A stretch of DNA of 64,000 nt from Spirochaetaceae bacterium. GTDB taxonomy: Bacteria; Myxococcota_A; UBA9160; UBA4427. The DNA is taken from NCBI GenBank assembly GCA_020632655.1, contig JACKFD010000013.1, forward strand, positions 92,471-156,470. The letters run 5' to 3'. The notes beneath the pieces were generated by a model that saw nothing but the letters and a program-made list of their open reading frames with translations, had not been told where the DNA came from and ran no database searches. The position numbers and the translations under genes were made by a program. Shown piece after piece: positions 44,636-54,561 of the stretch (positions are counted from its first letter, which is position 1; each line of letters begins with the position of its first letter).

Positions 44636-46876
44636 ATGCTTCGAAGATTCGTCACGATCGCGGTCCTCGTCGTGGCCTTCGTACTGACCGTGGTCTACGT
44701 GGCCGGGCGTGGCTGGCTCGGCGAGACGGGTCACGCGGGCTCGCCCGAGGCGCGCGCCGTCGATCCCGCGCGAGTGGCGGCGAAGGGCGCGGCCGTGCGC
44801 GAGGCGGCGCTCGACGTCGGGGTCGCGCGTCCGAAGCAGATCCTCTTCGGCGACCTGCACGTCCACTCGACCTTCTCCTTCGACGCGTTCACGCTGAGCC
44901 TGCCGATGAGCGGAGGCGACGGCGCGCATCCGGTCTCGGACGCGTGCGACTACGCGCGGCATTGCTCCTCCCTCGACTTCTGGTCGATCAACGACCATGC
45001 GATCACGCTCACGCCCCGGCGATGGAGCGAGACGATCGATGCGATCCGTCAATGCAACGACGTGGCGGGCGCCGGCGCGAACCCCGACCTGGTGACCTAT
45101 CTCGGCTGGGAGTGGACGCAGGTCGGCGCGACGCCCGAGACGCATTATGGGCACAAGAACGTCGTGCTTCGCGGCCTCGACGACGTCGAGATCCCGAAGC
45201 GGCCGATCGCCGCCGGGGCCCCGCTCGGCATCGACGACATCGAGGACCAGCTGCCCTCGCCGCTCTTCATGGGTGCCTACGGGCTCTGGGATCGCGCGCG
45301 GGGCGGACTCGACTTCGTGACCTATCAATACGAGCTGACGAGCGCCTCGCGATGCGCGAAGGGCGTGCCCGTGCGCGATCTGCCCGACGACTGCCAGGAG
45401 ACCGCGGCGACGCCCGGCGAGCTCTTCGCGAAGCTCGAGGATTGGGGCGTCGACTCGCTCGTGATCCCGCACGGCACGACCTGGGGCTTCTACACGCCCG
45501 CCGGCTCGTCCTGGGACAAGCAGCTCACGGCCGAGAACCACGACCCGAAATTCCAGCGCCTGATCGAGGTCTTCTCGGGCCACGGCAACTCGGAGGAGCT
45601 GCGCGCCTTCGAGGCGGTGACGATCGCGGCCGACGGCACGCGCAGCTGTCCTGCGCCCTCGAAGGGCTACCTGCCGAGCTGCTGGCGCGCCGGCGAGATC
45701 ATCGAGGAACGATGCCTCGCGGAGGGCGAGGACGCGTCCGAGTGCGCCGATCGCGCGGCGCGCACGCGCCAGCTCTTCGTGGACGCCGACAACAATGGCG
45801 GTCCGAACGTCGTGCCGGCGACGGAGGTCGCGGATTGGCAGGACGCGGGACAATGTCGGGACTGCTTCCAGCCCTCCTTCAACTACCGACCGAAGAGCTC
45901 CGTCCAATACATCATGGCCCTCGGTCGTGACGACGGGCAGGGCGGTCCCTTCCGCTTCGACTTCGGCTTCATCGCCGCGAGCGACAACCACTCGGCGCGA
46001 CCCGGCACGGGCTACAAGGAGGTCGCCCGCACCGAGTTCACGGAGCAGCGCTTCGGGAACTTCCGGAGCACCCCCGTCGCCTTCCGTTTCGACGAGCCCG
46101 AGTACTCGGCCGAGCCCGAGCCCTTCGTCTTCGATCCGAAGCGCATGGCACCGCTCGGTGCCTTCGAGGTCGAGCGGGGTGCTTCGTTCTTCCTGAACGG
46201 TGGCCTCGCCGCCGTGCATTCGCACGGGCGCGATCGCGACTCGATCTGGGACTCGATGCAGCGCAAGGAGGTCTACGGCACGAGCGGTCCGCGCATCCTG
46301 CTCTGGTTCGACCTGCTGAATGCGCCGGGTCGCGGATCCGCGCCGATGGGCAGTCAGGTCACGCTCGGCGAGGATCCGATCTTCCAGGTCAAGGCGGTCG
46401 GCTCCTTCGAGCAGGCCCCGGGCTGCAGCGACGACGCGACGAGCGCCCTCGGCCCCGAGCGTCTCGCGCGGCTCTGCCAGGACGAGTGCTACAACCCGAC
46501 CGAGGTGAGGCGCCCGATCTCGCGCATCGAGATCGTCCGCATCCAGCCTCAGCGCACGCCCGACGAGGCGATCGTCGGCCTCGTCGAGGATCCCTGGCGC
46601 GTGATCGACTGCGAGCCGGATCCGCAGGGCTGCGTCGCGACCTTCGTCGATCCCGACTACGTGCGCGGCGGACGCGACGTGCTCTACTACGCGCGTGCGA
46701 TCGAGGCCCCGAGCCTCGCCGTCGCGGCGGACCCCCTCGGTTGTCGGCGGGACGAGAACGGGCGCTGCGTGCAGGTCGATCCCTGCTTCGGTCGGCCGGA
46801 CGACGACGAGTGTCTGGCGCAGACCGAAGAGCGGGCGTGGTCATCGCCGATCTTCGTCAATCGGCCGCGGTCGTAG
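44636..46876 (+). CDS. DUF3604 (PHP-like) protein
   Basis: Encodes 746 residues. A membrane or signal segment (TIAVLVVAFVLTVVYVAGRGWL) is followed by ILFGDLHVHSTFSFDAF, the metal-binding His-x-His start of PHP-type phosphoesterases, SINDHAITLTPRRWSE, YLGWEWTQVG and FIAASDNHSARPGTGYKEV, all DUF3604 motifs. About ten Cys in the second half suggest disulfides, consistent with export. GGGGGAGG lies before the ATG. The substrate is unknown. Confidence 0.88.
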   Translation: MLRRFVTIAVLVVAFVLTVVYVAGRGWLGETGHAGSPEARAVDPARVAAKGAAVREAALDVGVARPKQILFGDLHVHSTFSFDAFTLSLPMSGGDGAHPVSDACDYARHCSSLDFWSINDHAITLTPRRWSETIDAIRQCNDVAGAGANPDLVTYLGWEWTQVGATPETHYGHKNVVLRGLDDVEIPKRPIAAGAPLGIDDIEDQLPSPLFMGAYGLWDRARGGLDFVTYQYELTSASRCAKGVPVRDLPDDCQETAATPGELFAKLEDWGVDSLVIPHGTTWGFYTPAGSSWDKQLTAENHDPKFQRLIEVFSGHGNSEELRAFEAVTIAADGTRSCPAPSKGYLPSCWRAGEIIEERCLAEGEDASECADRAARTRQLFVDADNNGGPNVVPATEVADWQDAGQCRDCFQPSFNYRPKSSVQYIMALGRDDGQGGPFRFDFGFIAASDNHSARPGTGYKEVARTEFTEQRFGNFRSTPVAFRFDEPEYSAEPEPFVFDPKRMAPLGAFEVERGASFFLNGGLAAVHSHGRDRDSIWDSMQRKEVYGTSGPRILLWFDLLNAPGRGSAPMGSQVTLGEDPIFQVKAVGSFEQAPGCSDDATSALGPERLARLCQDECYNPTEVRRPISRIEIVRIQPQRTPDEAIVGLVEDPWRVIDCEPDPQGCVATFVDPDYVRGGRDVLYYARAIEAPSLAVAADPLGCRRDENGRCVQVDPCFGRPDDDECLAQTEERAWSSPIFVNRPRS

Positions 46877-46959
46877 CGCGCCCTCACGCGGGTGACCGTC
46901 CGTTCGACGGGGCGAGGGCGTCGCGGCTCCATCCATCGTGGCATAGTAGGGAGCGATCG

Positions 46960-48039
46960 ATGGACCGGTCGGAGGTGCCCCGCGTGCGATTCCGTCTCCT
47001 CTTCGTCCTGATGGCGGCGCTGCTCGCGGTCGCGTGTGGTCGGACGGCCATGCGCGTCATGTCGCGCGCAGTCGAGTCGAATCTCCGCGCGGATGCCGTC
47101 GGGGCGCTGCCCGACGGGCTGCACGTGACGCTCTGCGGCGCCGGGGGGCCGCTGCCCGATCCGAAGCGCTCGGCGCCCTGCACGGCGATCGTCGCGGGCG
47201 ATCGGCTCTTCCTCGTCGACGCGGGCTCCGGCGCGGCCCGCAATCTCGCGGCGGTCGGCTATCAGGCCCCCCGCGTCGACGGCGTCTTCCTGACGCACTT
47301 CCACTCCGATCACATCGACGGCCTCGGCGAGCTCGCCCTGCTGCGCTGGACCGGCGGCAGCCATGCCGACAAGCTCCCGCTCTACGGACCCGAAGGCGTC
47401 GCCGAGATCGCCGAGGGGCTCGCACACGCCTACCGGCTCGACTCGACCTATCGCGTCGCGCATCACGGCGAAGCGACCGTCCCGCCCTCCGGGTCGGGCT
47501 ATCGCGCCGTCTCCTTCGCGGAGCCTTCGGAGGGCGAAGGTACGGTCGTGCTCGACGAGAATGGGCTGCGCGTGACGATGTTCCGGGTCGAGCATCGGCC
47601 CGTCTCTCCGGCCGTGGGCTACCGCTTCGACTACGCCGGTCGGTCCGTCGTCCTGAGCGGCGACACGGCGCGGAGCGCGAACCTCGAGCGCTTCGCGGCG
47701 GGCGCCGATCTGCTCGTGCACGAGGCGCTCTCGCCGACGCTGATGGGCGTCGTCGAGGAGGCGGCCGGGCGCGCGGGCAACGAGACGATGCGCAAGATCG
47801 CGCACGACGTGCTCGACTATCATGCCTCGCCGGTCGATGCGGCGCGAAGCGCGGCGGCGGCGGAGGTCGGCCATCTGCTCTTCTATCACGTCGTGCCACC
47901 GCTCCCGGTGCCCGGTCTCGCGGGTGTGTATCTCGACGGTGTGTCCGAGGCCTACGCGGGCCCGGTCACGCTCGGTCGCGACGGGACCGCGATCTCGCTC
48001 CCGGCCGGGAGCCGCGAGATCCGCGTGCTGGAGGATTGA
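46960..48039 (+). CDS. metallo-beta-lactamase-fold lipoprotein
   Basis: Encodes 359 residues. A lipoprotein signal (RLLFVLMAALLAVAC) precedes the hydrolase domain with THFHSDHIDG (His113, His115, Asp117, His118), VLSGDTARS and LLFYHVVPPLPV, the metal ligands of the arylsulfatase/RNase Z-like branch. It may act on sulfate or phosphate esters in the periplasm. The next gene begins two bases after its stop. The start is chosen for AGGGAG upstream; the frame open to 46486 is antisense-like and rejected. Confidence 0.88.
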   Translation: MDRSEVPRVRFRLLFVLMAALLAVACGRTAMRVMSRAVESNLRADAVGALPDGLHVTLCGAGGPLPDPKRSAPCTAIVAGDRLFLVDAGSGAARNLAAVGYQAPRVDGVFLTHFHSDHIDGLGELALLRWTGGSHADKLPLYGPEGVAEIAEGLAHAYRLDSTYRVAHHGEATVPPSGSGYRAVSFAEPSEGEGTVVLDENGLRVTMFRVEHRPVSPAVGYRFDYAGRSVVLSGDTARSANLERFAAGADLLVHEALSPTLMGVVEEAAGRAGNETMRKIAHDVLDYHASPVDAARSAAAAEVGHLLFYHVVPPLPVPGLAGVYLDGVSEAYAGPVTLGRDGTAISLPAGSREIRVLED

Positions 48040-48041
48040 GG

Positions 48042-49880
48042 GTGGGTGTCCTCGGGCGTTGGCGGCGGGATCTCGGCTTCCTGCGGACGCTCGGTCCCGT
48101 CGCGCTGGACGGATTGCGGCTCGCGCCCGATCGAAAGGTCGAGCTCTCGGATCTCCTCGCGCGTCATTTCCGGAAGCGTCGTGATCGGGTGGCCCTGGTC
48201 GACGAGGAGCGGACGCTCACCTGGGGTGAGCTCGATCTCGAGGCGAATCGGGTGGCGCATTGGGCGCTCGCGTCCGGGCTCGAGCGCGGGGACGTCGTCG
48301 CGCTGCTGATGGAGAACCGGGTCGAGTACGTCTCGACCTGGCTCGGTCTCTCGCGGGTCGGCGTCGTGACGGCGCTGCTCAACACGGATCTCCGGGGCGA
48401 TCGCCTCGCGCATTGTCTACAGGAGGCGCGCGCACGACTCGTCATCGCGGGGCGGGATCTCGAGGACGCCGCGCGCGAAGCGATCGATGGACTCGAGGAG
48501 CGGCCGCAGCTCTTCGTCTCGGGCGGTGGTCGCGGCGGCTCGAGCTCCGAGCTCGCGGCGGGGCGTGATCCCGGCGGATCGAGCGCGAGTGGAGCGCCGG
48601 ACCTCGATGCGATGCTCGCGAAGGAGTCCGATGCGCCGGTCGACGAGCGCGATCGCGAGGCCCGCCGTGCCGGCGACCTGCTCTTCCTGATCTATACGAG
48701 CGGCACGACGGGGCTTCCGAAGGCGGCCCGCCTCAGCCACGCCCGCGCCGCGCGCATCGCCCTCGGCGCCTACCACAGCCAGCGCCTCCGACCCGACGAC
48801 CGCACCTACTGCTGCCTCCCCCTCTACCACACGGCGGGCGGGATCATGGCGACGGGCGCGATCCTGCTCGCCGGCGGCACCCTCGTGATCGCCCGACGCT
48901 TCTCTGCGTCGCGCTTCGCGAGCGACTGCGTCCGGCACCAGATCACGACCTTCCAGTACATCGGCGAGCTCTGCCGCTACCTGCTCCAGTCGCCCCGCCA
49001 GCCCGACGAGGCGCGCCTGCGGATCCGCGTCGCAATCGGCAACGGGCTGCGCCCGGAGGTCTGGCAGCCCTTCCAGGAGCGCTTCGGCATCGGTCGCATC
49101 GTCGAGTTCTACGGCGCGACCGAAGGCAACGTCCCGCTCGTGAACGTGGCCGGCAAGCCCGGTGCGGTCGGCCAGCTGCCCTTCTTCATGCGCCGACCCA
49201 TGGGTATCGAGCTCTTGCGCTTCGACATCGACTCGGAGGAGCCCGTTCGCGGCAAGGACGGCTTCTGCGAGCGTTGTGCGGTCGGCGAGCCGGGCGAGCT
49301 CGTCGGGCGGATCACGGCCCTCGCCGCCTTCGAGGGCTACACGAACGAGGAGGCCACGCGCAAGAAGATCCTGCGCGACGTCTTCGAGGCCGGGGACGCC
49401 TACTTCCGAACGGGTGATCTCCTTCGCTGCGACGAGGAGGGCTTCTTCTACTTCGTCGATCGGATCGGGGACACGTTCCGATGGAAGGGCGAGAACGTCT
49501 CGACGGCGGAGGTCGCGGTCGTGCTCGGGTCGGAGACGGGCGTCGCAGAGGCGAACGTCTACGGCGTCGCCGTGCCCGGGGTGGAGGGGCGCGCGGGCAT
49601 GGCGGCGATCGTCGCCGGGGAGGACTTCTCGCTTCCTTCCTTGCAGGAGCGGATCGATCGCGAGCTCGCGGCCTGGGCACGTCCGCTCTTCCTGCGCCTG
49701 CTGCCTTCGATGGAGATCACGGGCACCTTCAAGCATCGCAAGATCGACCTCGTGCGCGAGGCCTTCGACCCGGCCGAGGTCCCGGATCCGCTCTACGTGC
49801 GAGATCCGGACTCGGGGACCTACGTGCCCCTCGACGCAGAGCGATACGCCGGGATCACCTCCGGCGCACTGCGCCTCTGA
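48042..49880 (+). CDS. FATP/FadD6-type long-chain acyl-CoA synthetase
   Basis: Encodes 612 residues from a GTG with GGAGG nine bases upstream. The AMP/ATP loop LIYTSGTTGLPKAA (about 216-229), YGATEGNVPLVN, and the adenylate-binding YFRTGDLLRCDEEGFFYFVDRIGDTFRWKGENVST segment are present, the last being the FATP/very-long-chain form. It activates fatty or other carboxylic acids as CoA esters, possibly coupled to uptake. It shares an operon with the MBL lipoprotein gene. Confidence 0.93.
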   Translation: MGVLGRWRRDLGFLRTLGPVALDGLRLAPDRKVELSDLLARHFRKRRDRVALVDEERTLTWGELDLEANRVAHWALASGLERGDVVALLMENRVEYVSTWLGLSRVGVVTALLNTDLRGDRLAHCLQEARARLVIAGRDLEDAAREAIDGLEERPQLFVSGGGRGGSSSELAAGRDPGGSSASGAPDLDAMLAKESDAPVDERDREARRAGDLLFLIYTSGTTGLPKAARLSHARAARIALGAYHSQRLRPDDRTYCCLPLYHTAGGIMATGAILLAGGTLVIARRFSASRFASDCVRHQITTFQYIGELCRYLLQSPRQPDEARLRIRVAIGNGLRPEVWQPFQERFGIGRIVEFYGATEGNVPLVNVAGKPGAVGQLPFFMRRPMGIELLRFDIDSEEPVRGKDGFCERCAVGEPGELVGRITALAAFEGYTNEEATRKKILRDVFEAGDAYFRTGDLLRCDEEGFFYFVDRIGDTFRWKGENVSTAEVAVVLGSETGVAEANVYGVAVPGVEGRAGMAAIVAGEDFSLPSLQERIDRELAAWARPLFLRLLPSMEITGTFKHRKIDLVREAFDPAEVPDPLYVRDPDSGTYVPLDAERYAGITSGALRL

Positions 49881-50043
49881 AGCGCGCGGTCCGGGCGTCG
49901 GAACGTCTGCGCGGCTGAGTCACGCGCGGTCTCCGGGTCACCCGCGTCGTGACCCTTCGCTCTGGATCGGCCTGCGGCCCTATGTCAAGCTGGACGCCGC
50001 GCCCCCCTCCGGCCTCGCCCGGGCCCAGGCAGGAGTCCCCCCG

Positions 50044-51060
50044 ATGTCCGACGTGTATCGCCTCTACGGCGTCGAGCTCTCGCCCTACTCGGTCAAGGTG
50101 CGCTCGCATCTCCGCTACAAGGGTGTGCCCCACCTCTGGATCGTGCGCGACGCCGAGACGACGGCGGAGTACCAGGCGAAGGCGAAGCTGCCGATCATCC
50201 CGCTCCTCGTGACGCCGGAGGGCGAGGCCTGGCAGGACTCGACGCCGATCATGGAGGCGATCGAAGCACGCTTCGCCTCGCCGTCGATCGATCCCGACGA
50301 TCCCGTCGCGGCCTTCGTCTCGATCCTGCTCGAGGAGTTCGGCGACGAGTGGGGCAACAAGTGGATGTTCCACCTGCGCTGGGCGCGGGACGAGGACGCG
50401 CTCTCGGCGGGCGGGCGGATCGCGGCGACGATGGCGAAGCCCGGCGACGAGGGCGCGCGGATCGCGATCCGAGAGAAGGTCGTCGAGCGGATGCGCGGTC
50501 GCGTCTGGTTCGTGGGCTCGAGCGCAGAGACCGCAGCTCGGATCGAACGTTCCTTCCGCGACGCGATCGGGCTGCTCGATCGGCACCTCGCGACGCGGCC
50601 CTACGTCTTCGGCGGCCGGCCGTCCTGGGGCGACTTCGGGCTCTGGGGGCAGGTCTACAACGCCTGGACCGATCCGACGGGTTCTGCCTGGATCGAGTCG
50701 AGCGGCCGTCACGTACTCGACTGGATCCATCGCATGCTCTGGCCCCGCGCCGAAGGCGGCTTCGAGTCGTGGTCGACGCTCGCCGCGACCCTCGAGCCCT
50801 TCCTCGCGAGTCAGGTCGGCGCCCTCTTCTGTCCCTGGACCCTCGCGAATGCGGTGGCGATCGAGTCCGGAAGCGAGACGTTCACGGTCGATCTCGCCGG
50901 CGAGCCCTTCTCGCAGAAGCCGCAGAAGTACCACGCGAAGAGTCTTCGCGCGCTGCAGACGAGATACGCCGCGCTGTCGGCGGGCGATCGCAAGGCCGTC
51001 GATCCCGTGCTCGAACGGACGGGCTGCCTCGAGGCGATGCGCGGCGGAGGCGGGGCGTGA
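50044..51060 (+). CDS. glutathione S-transferase-like protein
   Basis: Encodes 338 residues, longer than standard GSTs (about 200-230) because of an extended C-terminus. RLYGVELSPYSVKVRSHLRYKGVPH is the thioredoxin-fold start with Ser in the catalytic loop, LPIIPLLVTPEGEAWQDSTPIMEAIE includes the cis-Pro and glutathione-binding acidic/Ser pair, and FGGRPSWGDFGLWGQVY is the C-domain motif. The ribosome site and spacer (AGGAGTCCCCCCG) are identical to those of the next gene. Confidence 0.85.
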   Translation: MSDVYRLYGVELSPYSVKVRSHLRYKGVPHLWIVRDAETTAEYQAKAKLPIIPLLVTPEGEAWQDSTPIMEAIEARFASPSIDPDDPVAAFVSILLEEFGDEWGNKWMFHLRWARDEDALSAGGRIAATMAKPGDEGARIAIREKVVERMRGRVWFVGSSAETAARIERSFRDAIGLLDRHLATRPYVFGGRPSWGDFGLWGQVYNAWTDPTGSAWIESSGRHVLDWIHRMLWPRAEGGFESWSTLAATLEPFLASQVGALFCPWTLANAVAIESGSETFTVDLAGEPFSQKPQKYHAKSLRALQTRYAALSAGDRKAVDPVLERTGCLEAMRGGGGA

Positions 51061-51145
51061 TCGACCTCTCCGCGGCGGCTTCCGACGGAGCGGTCGCGCC
51101 CGCGGCTGGGCCCGCGACGAGAAACCCCTTCCAGGAGTCCCCCCG

Positions 51146-52201
51146 ATGAAGCTCGCGCTCGGCGCTCTCGCCTTCGGTCCCCAGGTCAACGTCAAGCTCG
51201 ACCTCATGCTGTACGCCGAAGGGCTCGGATTCGACTCGGCCTGGACGGCGGAGGCCTACGGCAACGACGCCGTCACGACGGCGACCTGGATTGCCGCCAA
51301 GACGACGACCCTCAAGGTCGGCACGGCGATCATGCAGATGCCCGCGCGGACGCCCGCCATGACGGCGATGACGGCGACGACGCTCAACCAGCTCTCGGGC
51401 GGCCGCTTCAAGCTCGGCCTCGGGCCGTCGGGTCCGCAGGTCGTCGAGGGCTGGCATGGCGTGCCCTACGGCAAGCCCCTCACGCGCACGCGCGAGTACA
51501 TCGAGATCGTGCGTCGCATCTGGGCCCGCGAAGCGCCCCTCGAGTTCCACGGCGAGATCTACGACATCCCGTGCAAGGGCGCAGGCACGACGGGTCTCGG
51601 CAAGCCGCTCAAGAGCATTCTGCACGGCGACCCGGCGATCCCGATCTACACGGCCTCGATCAGCCCGAACGGGCTCGTCTGCGCGGCGGAGGTCGCGGAC
51701 GGCGTGATCCCCATGATGTACGACCCCGAGCGCTACGACGATCTCTTGAAGCCGCATCTCGAGGAGGGCTTCGCGAAGTCGCAGGCGCGGACCGGTCGAA
51801 AGAAGAGCCTCGCCGACTTCGACGTCATGACCTCGTGCACGGTCGTCGTGAGCGACGACGTCGAGCAGGCGATGGGCCCCGTCAAGGCGAACCTCGCGCA
51901 GTACATCGGGGGCATGGGCGCGCGCGACAAGAATTTCTACAACGACTACGCGAAGCGGATGGGCTTCGAGGAGGCCGCGACGAAGATCCAGGACCTCTTC
52001 CTCGGCGGGCAGCGCAAGGAGGCGATCGCCGCCGTGCCCGACGCCCTCGTCGACGCCGTCCATCTCGTGGGACCGCGGGCGAAGATCCGCGAGCGCCTTC
52101 AGGCCTGGAAGGAGGCGGGGCGACGACGCGAGGTGGGCACGATGCTGCTCGGCGCGTTCCAGAAGGAAGCCCTCGAGCTGGTCGCGGAAGAGCTGCTCTA
52201 G
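51146..52201 (+). CDS. luciferase-like (LLM class) flavin/F420-dependent oxidoreductase
   Basis: Encodes 351 residues of the bacterial luciferase superfamily TIM barrel: LMLYAEGLGFDSAWTAEAYGNDAVTTATWIAAKTTTLKVGTAIMQ over residues 17-65, LNQLSGGRFKLGLGPSGPQVVEGWHG, and IPIYTASISPNGLVCAAEVADG. The MQMPARTPAMTAMTATTL segment is that of F420-using members, but FMN cannot be excluded. No F420 biosynthesis gene is in the window. It lies in a row with the GST-like and molybdopterin genes. Confidence 0.9.
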   Translation: MKLALGALAFGPQVNVKLDLMLYAEGLGFDSAWTAEAYGNDAVTTATWIAAKTTTLKVGTAIMQMPARTPAMTAMTATTLNQLSGGRFKLGLGPSGPQVVEGWHGVPYGKPLTRTREYIEIVRRIWAREAPLEFHGEIYDIPCKGAGTTGLGKPLKSILHGDPAIPIYTASISPNGLVCAAEVADGVIPMMYDPERYDDLLKPHLEEGFAKSQARTGRKKSLADFDVMTSCTVVVSDDVEQAMGPVKANLAQYIGGMGARDKNFYNDYAKRMGFEEAATKIQDLFLGGQRKEAIAAVPDALVDAVHLVGPRAKIRERLQAWKEAGRRREVGTMLLGAFQKEALELVAEELL

Positions 52202-52224
52202 ACTCGTCGCGAGGAGGCCCCCCC

Positions 52225-54513
52225 ATGACGACCGCCCCCCGCGCCGCGAAGACCCGGACCGTCCATCGCACCTGCAACCTCTGCGAGGCGACCTGCGGCG
52301 TCCGCATCGACGTCGAAGGGGATCGCGTCGTGCGGGTGCGAGGCGACGACGAGGATCCCTTCAGCCAGGGCTACATCTGTCCCAAGGGCTCGACGCTCGG
52401 CGCGCTGCACCACGATCCGGATCGATTGCGACGTCCGCTCGTGCGGCGGAACGGACGGCTCGAGGAGGCGAGCTGGGAGGAGGCCTGGCGGGCCGTCGAC
52501 GCGGGCTTCGCGCGGGTCTTCGAGGCGCACGGCCGCTCGGCCCTCGCGATCCTCGTCGGCAATCCCGTCACGCATCATCTCGCACCCTCCTTCTATCTCC
52601 GTCCGCTCATCTTCTCCTCCGGCACGCGCAGCCTCTTCACGGCCTCGACCGTCGACCAGATGCCCCAGCACGTCGTGTCCGGACTGCTCTGGGGCGATCC
52701 GAGTGCCTTCCCGATCCCCGACATCGATCGCACGGACCATCTCCTCATGCTCGGCGCGAACCCCATCGCCTCGAACGGGAGCCTCTTCACGGCGCCGAAC
52801 CTGCCGGCGCGCATCAAGGCCATGCGACCGCGCGGTGCGCGCCTCGTCGTCGTCGATCCGCGGCGGACCGAGACCGCCGAGCGTGCCGACGAGCATTTCT
52901 TCATCCGCCCGGGCACCGACGTCTTCTGGCTGGCGGCGCTCCTGAACGTGCTCTTCGCGGAGGGGCTCGTCGATCTCGGTCGCCTCGAGCCCTGGGTCGA
53001 GGGTGTCGACGAGATCCGCGCCCTCGTCGCCGATCTGACACCCGAACGCGTCGCCCCCATCTGCGGCATCGATGCCGCCACCACGCGCCGTGAGGCCCGC
53101 GCCCTCGCACGGGCGGCGGCCGCCGCCGTCTACGGTCGTCTCGGCGTGCATACGGTCGAGTTCGGCACGGCCTCGGCCTGGCTGATCGCCTGTCTCAACG
53201 TCCTCACCGACAACTTCGATCGTCCCGGCGGCGTGATGACGACCTCGCCCGTTGCGTCGCGCATCGACGATCGGGAGCCCGGCGGCCGGGGCTGGCGGAT
53301 GGGGCGATGGAAGAGCCGGGTCAGCGGTCGGCCCGAGGTCAACGGCGAGCTGCCCGCGGCATGTCTCGCCGAGGAGATGGAGACCGAGGGCGAGGGACGC
53401 CTCCGCGCCGCCCTCACGATCGCGACGAATCCCGTGCGCTCCTACCCGAACAGCGACCGCCTCGACCGGGCCTTCGCGGATCTCGAGTTCCACGTCGCCG
53501 TCGACTGCTATGTCAACGAGACCACGCGCCATGCCGACGTGATCCTGCCGCCGCCCTCGGCGCTCGAGGAGGAGAACTACGAGCTGACCTTCCTGTCGAA
53601 CGCCGTGCGCAGCTTCGCGAAGTACGCGCCGCCGGTCTTCGAGCGCGAGGGTCCGGCCGACGAGGATCTCTACGCGAAGCTCGCGCTCGTGCTGCGGGGC
53701 GAGGGGCCGGAGGCGGATCCGGTGACGCTGCACGAGACGCTGGTGCGCGAGGCCGTCGAGTCGCTCGTGGGCGATCCGTCGAGTCCGATCGGCGGACGCG
53801 ACGCGAAGGAGATCCTCGCGGCGCTCGAGGGGCACTCGCCGGTCGGGAAGCTGCTCGACCTGCGACTCCGGACGGGCTGGCAGGGGGACCTCTTCGGCGA
53901 CAAGGAAGGCGGTATCTCGATCGCGAAGCTCGCGGAGCATCCGCACGGCGTGGATCTCGGGCCGATGGTCGAGCGCTTTCCGGCGCGGCTGCGGACGCGA
54001 TCGGGGCGGCTCGAGCTCGCGCCGCCGGAGCTCCTGGCGGATTGGAAGCGGGTGCGTGCGGCCTTCGATCAGGCGGTCGCGGCGGCGACGGCCGAGAACG
54101 GCGGGTCCGTCGAGGAGCGCTCACTCCGGCTGATCGGTCGGCGACACGTGCGCTCGAACAACTCGTGGATGCACAACATCGAGCCGCTCGTCTCGGGCCG
54201 GTCGCGATGCACCCTGCTCGTGCATCCCGAGGATGCGGCGGGGCGGGGGCTCGTGAACGGAGCGACCTGTGAGGTGCGCTCGCGCGTGGGGCGTGTCCGA
54301 GCGGAGGTCGAGACGAGCGAGGCGATGATGCCGGGCGTCGTGTCGCTCCCGCACGGCTGGGGCCACGACGTCGAAGGCATGCGAATGCGCGTGGCGAAGG
54401 GCCATCCGGGCGTGCCGAGCAACGTACTGACGGACGATGCGCGGATGGATCTCGCGAGCGGGAATGCGGTGCTGAACGGGATTCCGGTCGAGGTGGTTCC
54501 GGTCGCATCCTGA
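52225..54513 (+). CDS. molybdopterin oxidoreductase (DMSO reductase family)
   Basis: Encodes 762 residues. The N-terminal [4Fe-4S] site is Cys17, Cys20, Cys24 and Cys52 (RTCNLCEATC...YICPKG), followed by the molybdopterin-binding domain (DHLLMLGANPIASNGS, VVVDPRRTETAERADEHFFIRPGTD) and the C-terminal dinucleotide-binding domain (SNNSWMHNI, LPHGWGHD). No Tat signal is seen, so it appears cytoplasmic. There is no adjacent iron-sulfur or membrane subunit. Substrate unknown; these proteins occur in degradation clusters in the same lineages. GAGGAGG precedes the ATG. Confidence 0.92.
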   Translation: MTTAPRAAKTRTVHRTCNLCEATCGVRIDVEGDRVVRVRGDDEDPFSQGYICPKGSTLGALHHDPDRLRRPLVRRNGRLEEASWEEAWRAVDAGFARVFEAHGRSALAILVGNPVTHHLAPSFYLRPLIFSSGTRSLFTASTVDQMPQHVVSGLLWGDPSAFPIPDIDRTDHLLMLGANPIASNGSLFTAPNLPARIKAMRPRGARLVVVDPRRTETAERADEHFFIRPGTDVFWLAALLNVLFAEGLVDLGRLEPWVEGVDEIRALVADLTPERVAPICGIDAATTRREARALARAAAAAVYGRLGVHTVEFGTASAWLIACLNVLTDNFDRPGGVMTTSPVASRIDDREPGGRGWRMGRWKSRVSGRPEVNGELPAACLAEEMETEGEGRLRAALTIATNPVRSYPNSDRLDRAFADLEFHVAVDCYVNETTRHADVILPPPSALEEENYELTFLSNAVRSFAKYAPPVFEREGPADEDLYAKLALVLRGEGPEADPVTLHETLVREAVESLVGDPSSPIGGRDAKEILAALEGHSPVGKLLDLRLRTGWQGDLFGDKEGGISIAKLAEHPHGVDLGPMVERFPARLRTRSGRLELAPPELLADWKRVRAAFDQAVAAATAENGGSVEERSLRLIGRRHVRSNNSWMHNIEPLVSGRSRCTLLVHPEDAAGRGLVNGATCEVRSRVGRVRAEVETSEAMMPGVVSLPHGWGHDVEGMRMRVAKGHPGVPSNVLTDDARMDLASGNAVLNGIPVEVVPVAS

Positions 54514-54561
54514 CGCCAATGGATGTCGTGTCAGGCGTCCCGGGTGTGCGCCGTCCCGCCG

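Noticed and set aside
44444..46225. N-terminal extension of the MscS gene to 1193 residues
   Set aside because: The extra frame is antisense to the DUF3604 gene, while the MscS signal peptide begins at 44443.
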